From: Psilocybe azurescens
Taxonomy: Eukaryota > Basidiomycota > Agaricomycetes > Agaricales > Agrocybaceae
Direction of reading: 5' to 3'
NCBI GenBank assembly: GCA_023853785.1
Contig: JAJIRX010000941.1
Coordinates: 186,001-250,000 of the forward strand
DNA length: 64,000 nucleotides
The position numbers and the translations under genes were made by a program. Each line of letters starts with the position of its first letter. The stretch's first letter is position 1. This document shows, in pieces, positions 49,079 through 60,349 of the stretch. The notes beneath the pieces were generated by a model. It ran no database searches. It was not told where the DNA came from and saw only the letters and a program-made list of their open reading frames with translations.

Positions 49079-51614
49079 ATGTCCTCTACAGCATCCTTCA
49101 AAGTTCCCCTGTCTGATATGGAGATCGAATATACTTTCGACTTTCATCTCAGCAATAATCCTAATTATCCAGTGTTTATGCAACCTGACACCAAAGACAG
49201 CAGCGGGAAGCGCTCAGTTACCTACGGAGAGTTCGTGCCTGGTATACATAGGGCAGGAAATTTCATCAGTAGGTCCATGAATGCGTCGTCGATGTCCGCC
49301 ACACCGCTTGTCGCCATATTTGTCGAATTAAGTTAGCAAACCCTGCTACCTCTGCAGGCATTCTGGACTAACCTCTCTTTCGTAGACAATATGACCTACG
49401 CAACAATAGTCCTGGTAAGCTCTTATGATATCGGACATCGGTGTCGTTCCTTATTCTTCTGAAGGGCTGCATGCGAGCCGGAATAACGGCATTCTTGATC
49501 TCGCCTCGTTTCCATCCTTCTGTAGTGGCAGAATTATTACAGATGGCTGGCCCATCTCATATTCTTACCAATGACAGACTTCTCAACAAAGTCGCTCTCG
49601 CTCTGCAGGAATTGTCGAAAACACCCTCGTATGGTGTACCGACAGTGATTCATGCGCCTCTCCACAACCAGCTGTATCCGGGACACAACAACTTCGACCC
49701 ACTGCCACGGCATCCTGAAGACTTTGCAAAGCGAGCACTCATTCTCCATTCTTCTTGTATGTTGCTATTGTATTACTTTGCTATACCTAGCTGTATGAAT
49801 CTTCGCAGGTTCAACTTCGACGTGCCCCAAAATAATTGAATGGCCGTCCAATTACGTCACATCAAATTCACTTGCAATTGGTGAGGATTCTATGGAAGCG
49901 ATGAGCGATAGTAGCTAATCACTTAGCTTACAACAGATTACTCCGATATATTTATGGAAGGGAAGCTGTTCGGGGCCCAGTCTGCAGAGTTCTTTCACAC
50001 CGCCGGCCTGTGCTTCTTATTTTGGCTTGTGCGTTAATTTTATCTACCAGGAGCCTGATGAGCGCTCATGTATTTTGATTTTGGTGTAGCCTAGGGCAGG
50101 TTTTATTATGGCTATTCTGTCCCCCGACGACCCAAAAGCAGTCATACCAGCGGACAGAGATGTTGCATTTGAAGGATTTATTAAGAGCCAGGTGTCTGTC
50201 GTATGGTCTTCGCCACGCTTCTTCGAGGTAATGTGTTGTATCTTTGCATATATATATAGTCTTACTCCGAGAATTCAGGCTTGGTCAAACGACCCGGAGA
50301 AGGTCAAATTTCTGGCGGAACGAGAATGTATTGTAAGAAATTTAACATTTCTGACTCTTGGAGGAAATTTAACCGATGAACAAGGTATTTGGAGGAAGCC
50401 AGCTCAGTAAAGCTGCTGGCGACAGGCTAACGTCAAATGGAGTCAAGATATGCAACGTCTACGGAGCGTGAGTCACCTTTCTATCATTTACACTAAGAAT
50501 ATGAACTGACGAGTGTAAACAGGACTGAATGCGGGTACATCAGTAAATTCGTGTCAGGTAAGCATTGCGAGCCATATAAACTTCTGCGGTTTTAGCATGT
50601 CGAATATGTCAAACTACAGAGCCGCAATCCGAGGATTGGGAATATTTCTCATTGAATCCTGGTATCAACTGCCAGCTTGTTCCACGTGAGAATGGATCCT
50701 TTGAACCATTTGTTGTTGCAAGTATTTTTAATCAATCAATGGCATTTTAAGATGGCACTGAATAAAGTTCTGCAGTGTCAGAAAGGATTCCATGAGCCCC
50801 CAGTCCGCAATGCCGAATGGAACGGAAGGTCGGCCTATGCTACGGGAGATGGCCTAGTGGCTCACCCTTTCAAGAAAGGCTACTATAAAGTCATCGGAAG
50901 GAACAAAGACCAAATTCTGCTATCTTCAGGACAAGTAGTAAGTTTTAGCATCAATTATTTTATTGACCATCAATGAACATTATTGGGATGAATTATAGGT
51001 AGATCCCATGCTGCTTGGTAAATTCACACCTTCTGTTAACACTTGGGCTTTATCATTAACCTGTATATATAAGAGGACTCACTTCGCGAGCACGAGGAGA
51101 TTAAATCCGCAGTTGTATTCGGTCACGGCAGACCTTTCCTAGGAGTTCTCATATGGCCAAATTTAATGGAACGTGATGATGAGCCGACAGTACTTCAACG
51201 GATCTGGTATATTGCTATCCTCAATTCTCTGGGTTTGGGCTAACAATACTCCAAGGTCATATTTCGGCAGTTTCATATGGCAGCAATCTAATAATAAAAA
51301 TGAAGCTCATGAGCGCATCTGGTACGTCTGTGCACAGCCGCCAGTTTTTTTGTGCTTGATGGGCGTTCTCTTTCATGTAGGTCCATCATTGAAGCCAAAA
51401 ATAACACGTTGCCGAGTCACTCTCAGTTCCGAAAGGAGGTATGCTTCTTAACTAAAGTTCGGTGCTACGCGTCAAACTCACCCTATTTTAGACATTCATG
51501 ATAGCAGATAGCCAGAGGCCATTCCAGTTCGGAGAAAAGGGTCTGCCAAAACGATCATTGATCCTGGATGACTATCGAAAAGATATCGAAAAGCGCTACA
51601 TGAGTTGCCTTTGA
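49079..51614 (+). CDS. stand-alone adenylation (AMP-binding, ANL) enzyme
   Basis: ATG at 49079 (MSSTASFKVPLS), stop at 51614 after RKDIEKRYMSCL; about ten introns, roughly 520 residues. The product has the N-terminal NRPS-like layout (IHRAGNFI, GCMRAGITAFLISPR), an A3-type loop after ALILHSS, HTAGLC, VFGGSQLSKAAGD, the A5-type NVYGATECG, ATGDG and GRNKDQILLSSGQ, then a small C-terminal subdomain. It resembles the A domain of fungal NRPS-like A-T-R reductases but stops after the A domain, with no carrier or reductase domain in frame. It should activate a carboxylic acid as its adenylate. After splicing the A3 loop reads HSSCSTSTCPK: a Cys, made by codon T|GT across the intron, replaces the first loop Gly. 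Divergent from the PLP enzyme. Confidence 0.82.
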
Positions 51615-52787
51615 GTTCTACAAGTCATGATGTATCCCAGAGTCAAAGCCGATATAAGATCAGGTCCATACTCATTTTTTCTGGATATTCTACCCTACCC
51701 CACTGCTCAATCAGCTGCTCACTGAGTGCCTTAAGCTATCATTGTGTATCACTATCTTTGTTTATTGTTCATCCTACGTAATTCTAAATCCTTTTAAACC
51801 TCTTTCATGGCGGTGCCGCAAGTATTTTGGGCTTTCAAGTGAAAACCCGGCCCTGCAGGGCTCACTGAGAGTCACACGGAAATTTACAAGACCACGACAT
51901 ATCGATTGAACGACTGACTGAGCGCAGATGTGTACGGTGTGTAAAGAGAGAGAAGTCGGTATCAAAGGAAAAGGTTGGGATCGCAGTCACGTGTACGTAG
52001 ATATATGTAGAAGATAAGATAATATGGAAAAGGGGCTGTGGGTAAGACGGGCGCCAGGCTTACATTAAGTAAACTTACGGTGGCAAAACCGATCTATATG
52101 ATTCAGACCTGGTAGATGATGTGCTGTTTTTAGTAAGACAAGTTTCTATACATACACTGCTATTTCTACCTCCGATGAGTTCGCGACGTGCAACTGAGAC
52201 AGTATCCTGTTGCCAGCACTGTGCACTCATAGGACCGTGAGATGCCGCGCGGCCTCACCGACCTCTGCGGACTAGTTACCAGATCCTGGGGACGGATTCG
52301 GCCCTTCGGCCGGCATCCAAGCCCTAGGACAATTGAGATTGAGACAGGCACACCAGCTCTCTAAGTCCAATCATACAATAGGGAAATATATAAGCCTCCG
52401 GACTTGCGCGTAATGTGAAAGATAAAAGGTTGGCAAGACACTTCGTAGAACAATACGTATTCCGTTGACGTGTGGGAATCGTCATCGGGAGAAACAATAA
52501 AAATTAGGAGTACCTAGCTCTCAGCCCTCTTATTTATGTGCATGTTATATAACGCGCAGAGTAAATGAGGTCTTTATTCCCCGAAAGTTTCATGTCCGTT
52601 ATAACTTTAGACTTGGCATGGACAGAAGTTTTCCTATTGTCTAAAGACTGCATACATTGGCAGTATATAAGCTGCCGTCTAATCGGGTTACTACTTATTC
52701 ATTCATTCACTTTCTTTCGAATCCGCCTGATATCCATCCTTTGTAGTTGTCGTGATACTGATTACGACGACGAAGACTGTCATCACA
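51615..52787. other. intergenic between adenylation enzyme and pheromone gene
   Basis: No supported gene. The distal part carries a TATA-like box upstream of the pheromone ORF. Confidence 0.4.
52664..52670 (+). promoter_or_regulatory. TATA box of the pheromone precursor gene
   Basis: TATATAA lies 118 bp upstream of the pheromone ATG, at a usual distance for a short leader. No pheromone-response element was confirmed. Confidence 0.5.
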
Positions 52788-52952
52788 ATGGACTCGTTTA
52801 CCGACTTTGTCACTCTTTTCTCGTTCTCCTCCTCGTTCTCCACTCCTTCTACTTTGATTGTAGAAGAGCAGGAAACGAACAACGTCGAGTCCTTGCCATC
52901 TGACGGCGAGAGAAACGGCTGTGGTGGAAACGCTTATTGCGTCGTGGCATGA
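52788..52952 (+). CDS. lipopeptide mating-type pheromone precursor
   Basis: A single-exon 54-residue ORF begins MDSFTDFVTLF and ends in the CAAX box CVVA directly before the stop codon. This matches basidiomycete a-factor-like pheromone precursors: an MD-x-FT start, a Ser/Thr and acidic pro-region, a Glu-Arg pair at 41-42 that commonly marks the N-terminal processing site, and C51, which would be farnesylated and carboxymethylated after removal of VVA. The predicted mature peptide would run from N43 to C51 (about nine residues). Such peptides signal through STE3-type receptors on compatible mates or nuclei. I recognised no receptor gene in this window, so it may be a mating-locus member with its receptor outside, or an isolated pheromone gene. 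The upstream in-frame ATG at 52752 is a less usual start. Confidence 0.85.
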   Translation: MDSFTDFVTLFSFSSSFSTPSTLIVEEQETNNVESLPSDGERNGCGGNAYCVVA

Positions 52953-53768
52953 TTCAGCAGTCTTCGTACAGTGCCATTCCACCCGAAGCATCACGACTTA
53001 AGTTATTTCACTATGTGGGTTGATTTTGTTCTCTGATCGAGGAGGAAAGGCCCACTGACCTATTTTCATCCGTTGCAGTATCACATTCACGTTATGCTAA
53101 ACACGAGATACCGGCTCTTTCCTGGCTGAGAAGAGGCAGTTACGTTGATCGAGGAGAGGCTAAACTCATTCGGACACTCATTTTATGCTCACGACATTTG
53201 CCATTCTGTATCATCAACATTTGCACACCAACGATCCCCACCATTCTAATTACATTCACAATCAAGTACAGAGTACTTACATATTCGAACTCTTTGAACG
53301 AATAGGACTGCATATCCTGATAATTCTTCCAGCGGCAATCAAGTACTAGCTAGTAATTATTCACCGGCTGTCGAATATAAGCCTATTCTGAAAATCCTGA
53401 AAAATCCCAAATCCCAAACCGGTACCCAAACTTCCAAACCCAAACTGCGGGGATCAAGGTGCCTAACTAAGAATGTAGTCGATATCGGGTTGGTCCAAAG
53501 TACTTATTTTCTCGGTCAACCACGGTACCCCTGAGAAGCTCGTGGCAAATCCGTTCATTTCACGTGGCCCCCATGCGGCAATGTTGGTCAGCACTGAGCA
53601 TTCAGAAGAGAAGGCGTCACGATCTTGATCAAAAGAGATCGGCCTGTTAGACAGAGCCTATGAGACAAACCCATGCCGATGCTCCAGTATGGGTTTAAAA
53701 GATCGCTGACCCCATTTCTTTCATCGACCACTACTTTCATTTTCCAGAAACGATCATACAAACGAGTT
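52953..53768. other. intergenic
   Basis: 3' region of the pheromone gene and promoter of the GH15 gene. Contains a short run of near-identical ATCCCAAA/TTCCAAACCC motifs near 53400-53450. No gene. Confidence 0.4.
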
Positions 53769-56700
53769 ATGAACCTCATTAATCCCAGAGACGAACGGGA
53801 GTACATCCCCATCGCTGATCACGGCTTGTGAGTATTGAGAACGTCAATGTTCGCATTAGAGCAACTAACAAGGGAGTAGAATTGGAAATCTGAGAACAGC
53901 AGCACTTGTCAGTGTCGACGGATCAAGTAAGTCTTTATTTGCTGCAAGGCTCTCTATGTTCACCCGACCGTATGCAGTCGAAAGTTATTGTGTTCCAAAC
54001 TTCGATTCGCCGTCCATATTCGCTAGGATCCTCGACAAGGATAAAGGTGGCCACTTCTCTATCATGCCAACCGTGCCTTTCACTACCAAGCAAAACTACT
54101 TGGCCAGCTCGAATGTGCGTTGACTCTTTCTGTCCATCTCTACAGTCGAAAGCACTCGGCATAATGGACGGTCATACACGGCCAGGGTTTCTAGCGAATC
54201 ACTTGGCCGTGTTGGTCCTGGGAGGAATCGTGCTCCGACTATTTTTCTTGAGCTAACTACAAGCCAGGTTCTCCAAACCAAATTTATGAATGATGATGGG
54301 GTAGTAAGCGTTACAGGTATTTGTTTAACGGCCATTGTTCGGGAGCGCGTGTACTCAGGTTATTGGCTAGATTATCTCCCTCGTCCGAGGAAAGAACTTC
54401 GCACTACACCAAAGCCTCTTCTCCCGTGGCTCGTACGCAAAGTCGAATGTATTCGCGGAAACCTCCCTATCCTCATGCAATGTGCGCCCGCCTTCAACTA
54501 CGCCCGCTCCCCGCACACCACAACCATCGTCGACGACGACAGCGTTCTCCCCAACATTCAAAAGAAGGCTGTATTTGAGTCCGAGGAACTCACCCTCGAC
54601 CTCCGATATGTTGTCGATAATGTCATGGAAGATCCCGAAGCTAACGAACCTGAGATTTCGATGGAGTTTTTGGACTTGTCGGCCAAGGGACATAAGGGAC
54701 TGGCTGTGCAAAGTCTGCTGGAGTTGACGGAGGGACAGACGGTCACGTTTATCTTGCGTACTCCACCCGCAGTAACAACTCGGGCAATAACCGTAGCAGG
54801 TGAACAGACCGGGAGAGAGATCAACATTCTACGTCGTGCTCCCGATGATCCTTTGCTAACAAAGGATTTGATGGCTTCTGTGCTGCATGTACGTTGTTTA
54901 TCCTCACTCGCTAGCTGCTGACTGAAATGGGTAATCTCTAACAGGCGACGAATCGCTACTGGTACGAGTGGGCCAGCCAGTCAACTTATAATGGATCGTG
55001 GAAGGAGGCTGTCATGCGCAGTGCACTCGCCCTCAAACTTTTGGTCTATGAACCTACCGGTGAGACATTACAGAGACGTCGAGAATACATCTCTTATGAT
55101 TGTCAGGCGCTGTGGTGGCAAGTCCAACGTTCAGTCTACCAGAATACATTGGAGGCGTGAGAAACTGGGATTATCGGTATTGTCTGGTCCTCCTTTGTTG
55201 CTTGGAAATCTCTGACATATTACAGCGCGTCTTGGATTCGAGACTCTTCATTTACACTTTACGCCCTTATCCGACTGGGGTTTACTGACGAAGCCAATAG
55301 TAAGCATCCCTTGCGTAGTGGTGGTTGCATTGAATGCTGTCCTCAATTGATTTTATTAGGTTACCTTGAATTCATTTTTGAGCGTCTCAGAAACAAGAAC
55401 GCAGACGGAAGCTTACAAATTATGTATACAATACACGGTTAGTTTCAGAGCTCGTGCCCCTTGACTCGATATTCATTCTTGGATTCAGGAGGGAAGGATC
55501 TGGAAGAAATTGAATTGCTCCATCTCGATGGGCACAAAGGGTCGCGGCCTGTCCGTATTGGAAACGGCGCTGCGAATCATGTGCAGTTGGTGGGTACCTC
55601 TGTGATGGACGATTGATAATCGAGGAGTAATATTGCGTAGGATATCTATGGTGAACTGTGCGTCTCGTACGCCCTTGGACGTCAGGTATGCACTCGCACT
55701 GCTTTCTATCCCGGATCTCGCTCATGATTCAAGTTTCCTAGGTCTTTATAACTAATATGGTCGCTATTGGGTGATAGAATGGACTGTATATACCTTGGCC
55801 AGAAGGTACGTCTTTCATTTTTCATTTTTCTGTTTTATCTATGAGCCTTTCTGATATTTTTATAGTTTGGAAAACCTCTGGTGAAGTGCTTAAACCGTGG
55901 GAACTTCCCCTATCTTTACTGACCTTCCTTCATCGTTTTCATTAGGCTTACGATGACTGGTTTGTTTGCAATATTAATTTGAAGTCCGGTTGCTATTGAG
56001 TTGCTAATAATATTTTTCAGGCTTCTTGTCAGAGAATTGTACGTATTAATGCTTATATCTCCTGTTGAGCCGCTCAGAGGATTTCTAATTGTTTATTTAG
56101 GGTTGACTGTAAGTATCCTCCTCATCTTTGTCTAGGTGCATCATTGAAGTATCCTTGCGGCTAGACGTGGTGTCGATTATCAATGAGCCCGATTTGTATG
56201 GCAATTCCTCTTCGTACGGCTTTGTTTTTGTTGTGACTTATTATGAATCTCTAGATCTATATGGGAAGTGCGAGATAAGAAGCGACATTTCACAGTAAGT
56301 CTGACTCCCGAACATCTAAATAGCTCTGAATAGAACCCATATTCTAGTACTCGAAGGTAAGAGGCTTCTCTTCATCGATTGCGAAGTCCTCATTGGGCCG
56401 CTTTCCTTGCTGAGTAGGTCATGCTATGGTCAGTGTCCAAGTCATCCGCGCGTTGCGTATTTTCAATTAAACGTTATTCCATGATAGGGTCGCGATCGAC
56501 AGAGGTAATGCTCCTCTTAGTTTTCTGGACGTGAAATTAGACTCATCTGTTAATTTGATAGGTCTTCGACTTGCCGATAAAGATCCCTCCCGTGCCCTAA
56601 CCGCAACAAATGGCTGGAAGCACGAGATACATTGTACGAGGAAATTATGGAAAAGGCCTGGAACAAAGAAGAGAAGTATTTCGGACAAAGCTATGAAGAT

Positions 56701-57498
56701 AAGGATGTTCTTGACTCCGCAGTGTTGATTATGCCGCTTGTGTTCTTCTTGCATGCTGTGAGTTTCCTCAAGTCTTTTGTGGAAACTGGGTACGCATGTT
56801 GCTTATACCGAAACCGGTAGTCGGACCCAAGATTCATGAGCACGCTCAAGCAAATTATGAAAACGCCAGAGAAGGGTGGCTTGACTTCGAACGTACGTCT
56901 ATGTTTTCCCCATTCGATGATAGTGCGATACTGGAAGTTCATGATATCCTCTAGAACCTCGTTTATCGGTACGACACCTCCAAGGCTGATGATGGTGTTG
57001 GAGGCGAAGAAGGCACATTCTGCTTATGCACCCTCTGGTTCGTTTTTATTTTATAGTCATGCCGTTTGGGAAGTAATCATCATCTTCAACTATCAAGGTG
57101 TATCGAGGCGTTGACGCGCGCTGGGGAAGTCGACCGCACCCTTCTACCCAAAGCTGTGAACATGTTCGACGTAAGTCACGATGACCCATTTGCAGCCGTT
57201 GTAAAAAATTTAACATAATTCGCAGGATTTTCTATTATATCTGAACCACGTAGGTTTGTGTACTGAAGAAATTTCGGTTGCTGGAGAAGCGTAAGCAGCA
57301 TCTCAACTTAATCTTACCTTCTACCTAACCTAACCTTCCATGCAGCCTGGGCAATGCTGTTCAAGGGTTCACGTATGCTTTATTCTCCTCATACGTGTAT
57401 CTCCATTCTTCTGACAATTTCTCTTTATCAGTCATGTTACCCTTATATCAGCGGCTTACAATCTGTCACGAACCCTCAACAGGCAAATGTCCCTCTGA
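53769..57498 (+). CDS. GH15 family glycoside hydrolase
   Basis: ATG at 53769 ([20 protein letters not shown]), stop at 57498 (TLNRQMSL). Roughly twenty introns are needed; the product is about 650 residues. An N-terminal beta domain ([20 protein letters not shown]) precedes the (alpha/alpha)6 barrel, recognised from [20 protein letters not shown] with an intron inside it, [33 protein letters not shown], and the end block [17 protein letters not shown]. These are GH15 signatures, close to the trehalase/glucoamylase-like bacterial-type subgroup. Activity is probably on an alpha-glucoside such as trehalose or maltooligosaccharide. No secretion signal is seen, so an intracellular role is likely. 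Splice joins were chosen to keep these motifs in frame and no lesion was found. Confidence 0.82.
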
Positions 57499-57966
57499 TC
57501 TATATTCCATTTTCTTGAATATTTTCTTAGATAAATCTTCTTTATTTAAGCTTGCGTATTCTTTCTGCGGAAAAAAATCACAAGCTTCTGTCGCGGCGGC
57601 ATAGGTACTAACTAGGAATCATAATGTAGTCTTTGTAGCATATTCCATCACAAGATTTCTTGTGGTTGAGGACGAATCATATTCCCTATCTCATCTATTC
57701 GTGTTCCGATTCGATTTCGTCTCGTGCCGAATCTTTGATGTTGAAATTCTCGGCCTTGGCCACCTTGTCATCACTGACTGAGTCACTCCAGCTCGACATA
57801 AGTTCACGCACTATTATATTCAAACATACTGGGGTTAATTATAGTGTCGCTTCCCAGTGGCTCTTGCCTATCTGCAGACTGTTCTCAAGATCTGCTCTCA
57901 CGCGGGCAACCTCTTCCTTGTTACTTTAGACGCTCCCACATTCCATAATCTTTCCTCGTCTATCTG
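57499..57966. other. intergenic
   Basis: Short gap between the GH15 stop and the ThDP enzyme start; holds a 3' end and a promoter. No other feature. Confidence 0.4.
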
Positions 57967-60349
57967 ATGGATACGCCGCCTTCCACATACACCGCTTCTA
58001 GCTTATTTCTCCGTACGCTCTCGCGCGCAGGCATAACGCATGCATTCGTCAATTGGGGCTCCGATCATCCTGCACTTCTGGAAGACCTAGCAAGACAGCG
58101 TGTCGAAAGCGACGATGAAGACACGCAGCCAAAGATCGTTACCTGTCCGAATGAAATGGTTGCATTGAGCGCTGCACAAGGTTACGCACAAGCCACTGGC
58201 AAGCCCGCAGCTGTGATTGTACATGTCGATGTCGGAACACAGGTGAGCAAGTCACCGTTACTACTTGGTACCACTCCCACTCCCACACACTCTTTTCCAT
58301 ACGCAATGACATCAAAGCTCCTCCTGCAGTCCGGATTTACGGGAGATTAACAATCATATCTTCAGGCACTAGCTGGAGCAGTACATAATGTTGATCGCAG
58401 TCGAACACCGGTCCTTATCTATGCTGGAGCTTCACCAATAAGCTCACAAGGAGAACATAAAGGCACGCGAAATGAATGGATTATGTGGCTCCAGGGTATT
58501 TCGGTGTAATTCCGCATACGCGAAAGCCAACCACTGATAGTTATTATACGTACTTGACAGACATCCCTGACCAATCAGCAATTGTTCGGCAGTATATGCG
58601 ACATACAGCCCAGCTAGGCAGCGCGAAGACCATTGAGCAGGGAGTAAAGCGGGCATTACAGATGTGCGTTTCGCGACTGGACTATTTTCATTGAATCTCC
58701 CATGTGTACGTATAATTTTGTAGTGCCACAAGTGAGCCCAAAGGTCCCGTGTATTTATGGGCACGACGCGAGGTAATGGAAGAGGAAGTGGATCTTGAAA
58801 GCGTCCACGCCATTTCCGGCATCTCGAAGTGGCCTGCCATAGAAGCTACTGCCCTATCTCCGTCTGGTGAGCGTCCTATATACGCTTATTCAGCCAATAA
58901 GTACTCAGAAATACCAGCCTTAAGACAGATATCAGAGGCATTACTGACTGCATCATCGCCTCTGATAATCACCTCACATACTGGACGCTCTCCTGCTGCT
59001 GTAGCTGCTCTAACGTCGCTCGCTTCCCTTCTGGCAATCCCAGTTATTAGCTCGTGTCCATCTACGGTGAACATACCCTTCTCACATCCCAGTCACATAG
59101 GCACAACCCTCCTCTTTCCCTACAGTCACTGGGAGAAATTAGAAGGCGTAGATGTAGTATTGGTATTGGAGTGTGAACTCCCTGGATCCCCATGAACGAG
59201 AAACCAGTCGAAGGGACTAGGGTGTTTGTTATCGACGGTGGTGATCCTATCAAGCTGGGGATGGGACAGTGGCACGTTGATGCAGAACTCATCTGTCGTG
59301 CTGACCCAGGTATTGCACTTGAGCAGCTCGAAAGCTCACTTCGGAGTATGGGCGTGCGTCCACAGGGAGAATCGTGGTGTTTGGATACAAGCTTTGATGG
59401 CTCGTTGGAGGAGAAAGCTAAGTTTCGCTGGGAGACACTGGAGAGAAACCATAAGCGATTTGTTTCGGAACTCGACCGCGCAGAAGATAATTTCCAGACG
59501 ACAATGAAGCCATCGGTGCCAGGCACAATTCCGTATCCTCCAGTGGTGATCACGGTCCCCAACGTAATTGGTGTCCTTCGCAAAACTATTGCCTCACTTA
59601 CGCCCTCCAATGGCTCCAATACGCTCATTCTTAACGAGTCGATAAGTAATTTCCCAGCTGTATGGACACATCTTAGGCCTGAGTCTCCTGGGAGTGTCGT
59701 TACGAGTGGAGGATCGTCGTTAGGCTGGGCATTAGGAGCGGCGGTAGGTGCATCTTTAGGTGCTAGGACTATCGGTGCAAAGGAAAGGGTATCTTCAGAA
59801 GGCAAAGAGTACGACTTGGTCGTCGCTATTGTGGGAGACGGTTCTTTCATGTTTGGAGTACCGAGCTCGGCATACTGGATGGCGAGACGATATAACACAG
59901 TAAGTGGTCATCTTGTTGTTGGCTTGCATTGTTTCCGGCTGATGCTCGCTTTTTTCAGCCGTTTTTGACCATAATTTTAAACAATGGCGGGTGGAAGGTG
60001 AGCTCTAGCCTGTTAAGCGTGCACCCATGTTAGTTAATTATTTGCATAGTCGCCACAGCTGTCAATGCTCGGGGTTCATCCAGTGGGGCATGGTCGGCAA
60101 GCCCGCTCCGGTGAACAGCTCTCTATTGGGTTTGGGCCGAACCCACCGGACTTTCCACAGATTGCAGTTGCAGCGTCAGCAGGATGGGCATGGGGTGCAC
60201 GAGTGGGTGTCGTCGACACAACATCGCCGACGTGGAATCAAGACACCAAACCAAGGGAGGAGCTGAACACCGTGTTTGCGAAAGCGGTCAGGATTGTTCT
60301 GGAAGAGAGGAGATGTGCTGTTGTTGACTGCGTGCTGGAATCTATTTAG
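57967..60349 (+). CDS. thiamine-diphosphate-dependent enzyme, acetolactate-synthase-like
   Basis: ATG at 57967 (MDTPPSTYTASSLF), stop at 60349 (VVDCVLESI). About six introns; roughly 590 residues. The pyrimidine domain has the catalytic Glu63 in CPNEMVALSAAQGYAQATGK; the middle domain has ASSPLIITSHTGRSPAA and HPSHIG; the PP domain carries VVAIVGDGSFMFG with the Asn pair in ILNNGGWK binding Mg-ThDP. Relatives decarboxylate 2-oxo acids and ligate or release the aldehyde; the substrate is unknown, and this is probably not the biosynthetic acetohydroxyacid synthase, since no targeting peptide is seen. A one-base loss near 59185 must be bridged to join LVLECE to PWIPMNEKP; this may be an assembly indel. 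It lies 470 bp downstream of the GH15 gene in the same direction. Confidence 0.8.

Noticed and set aside
54096..54827. Several minus-strand ORFs of 80-115 codons
   Set aside because: Antisense to the GH15 exon encoding recognisable family sequence.
59062..59898. 278-codon minus-strand ORF
   Set aside because: Antisense to the ThDP enzyme, whose motifs are clear on the plus strand; a shadow frame.
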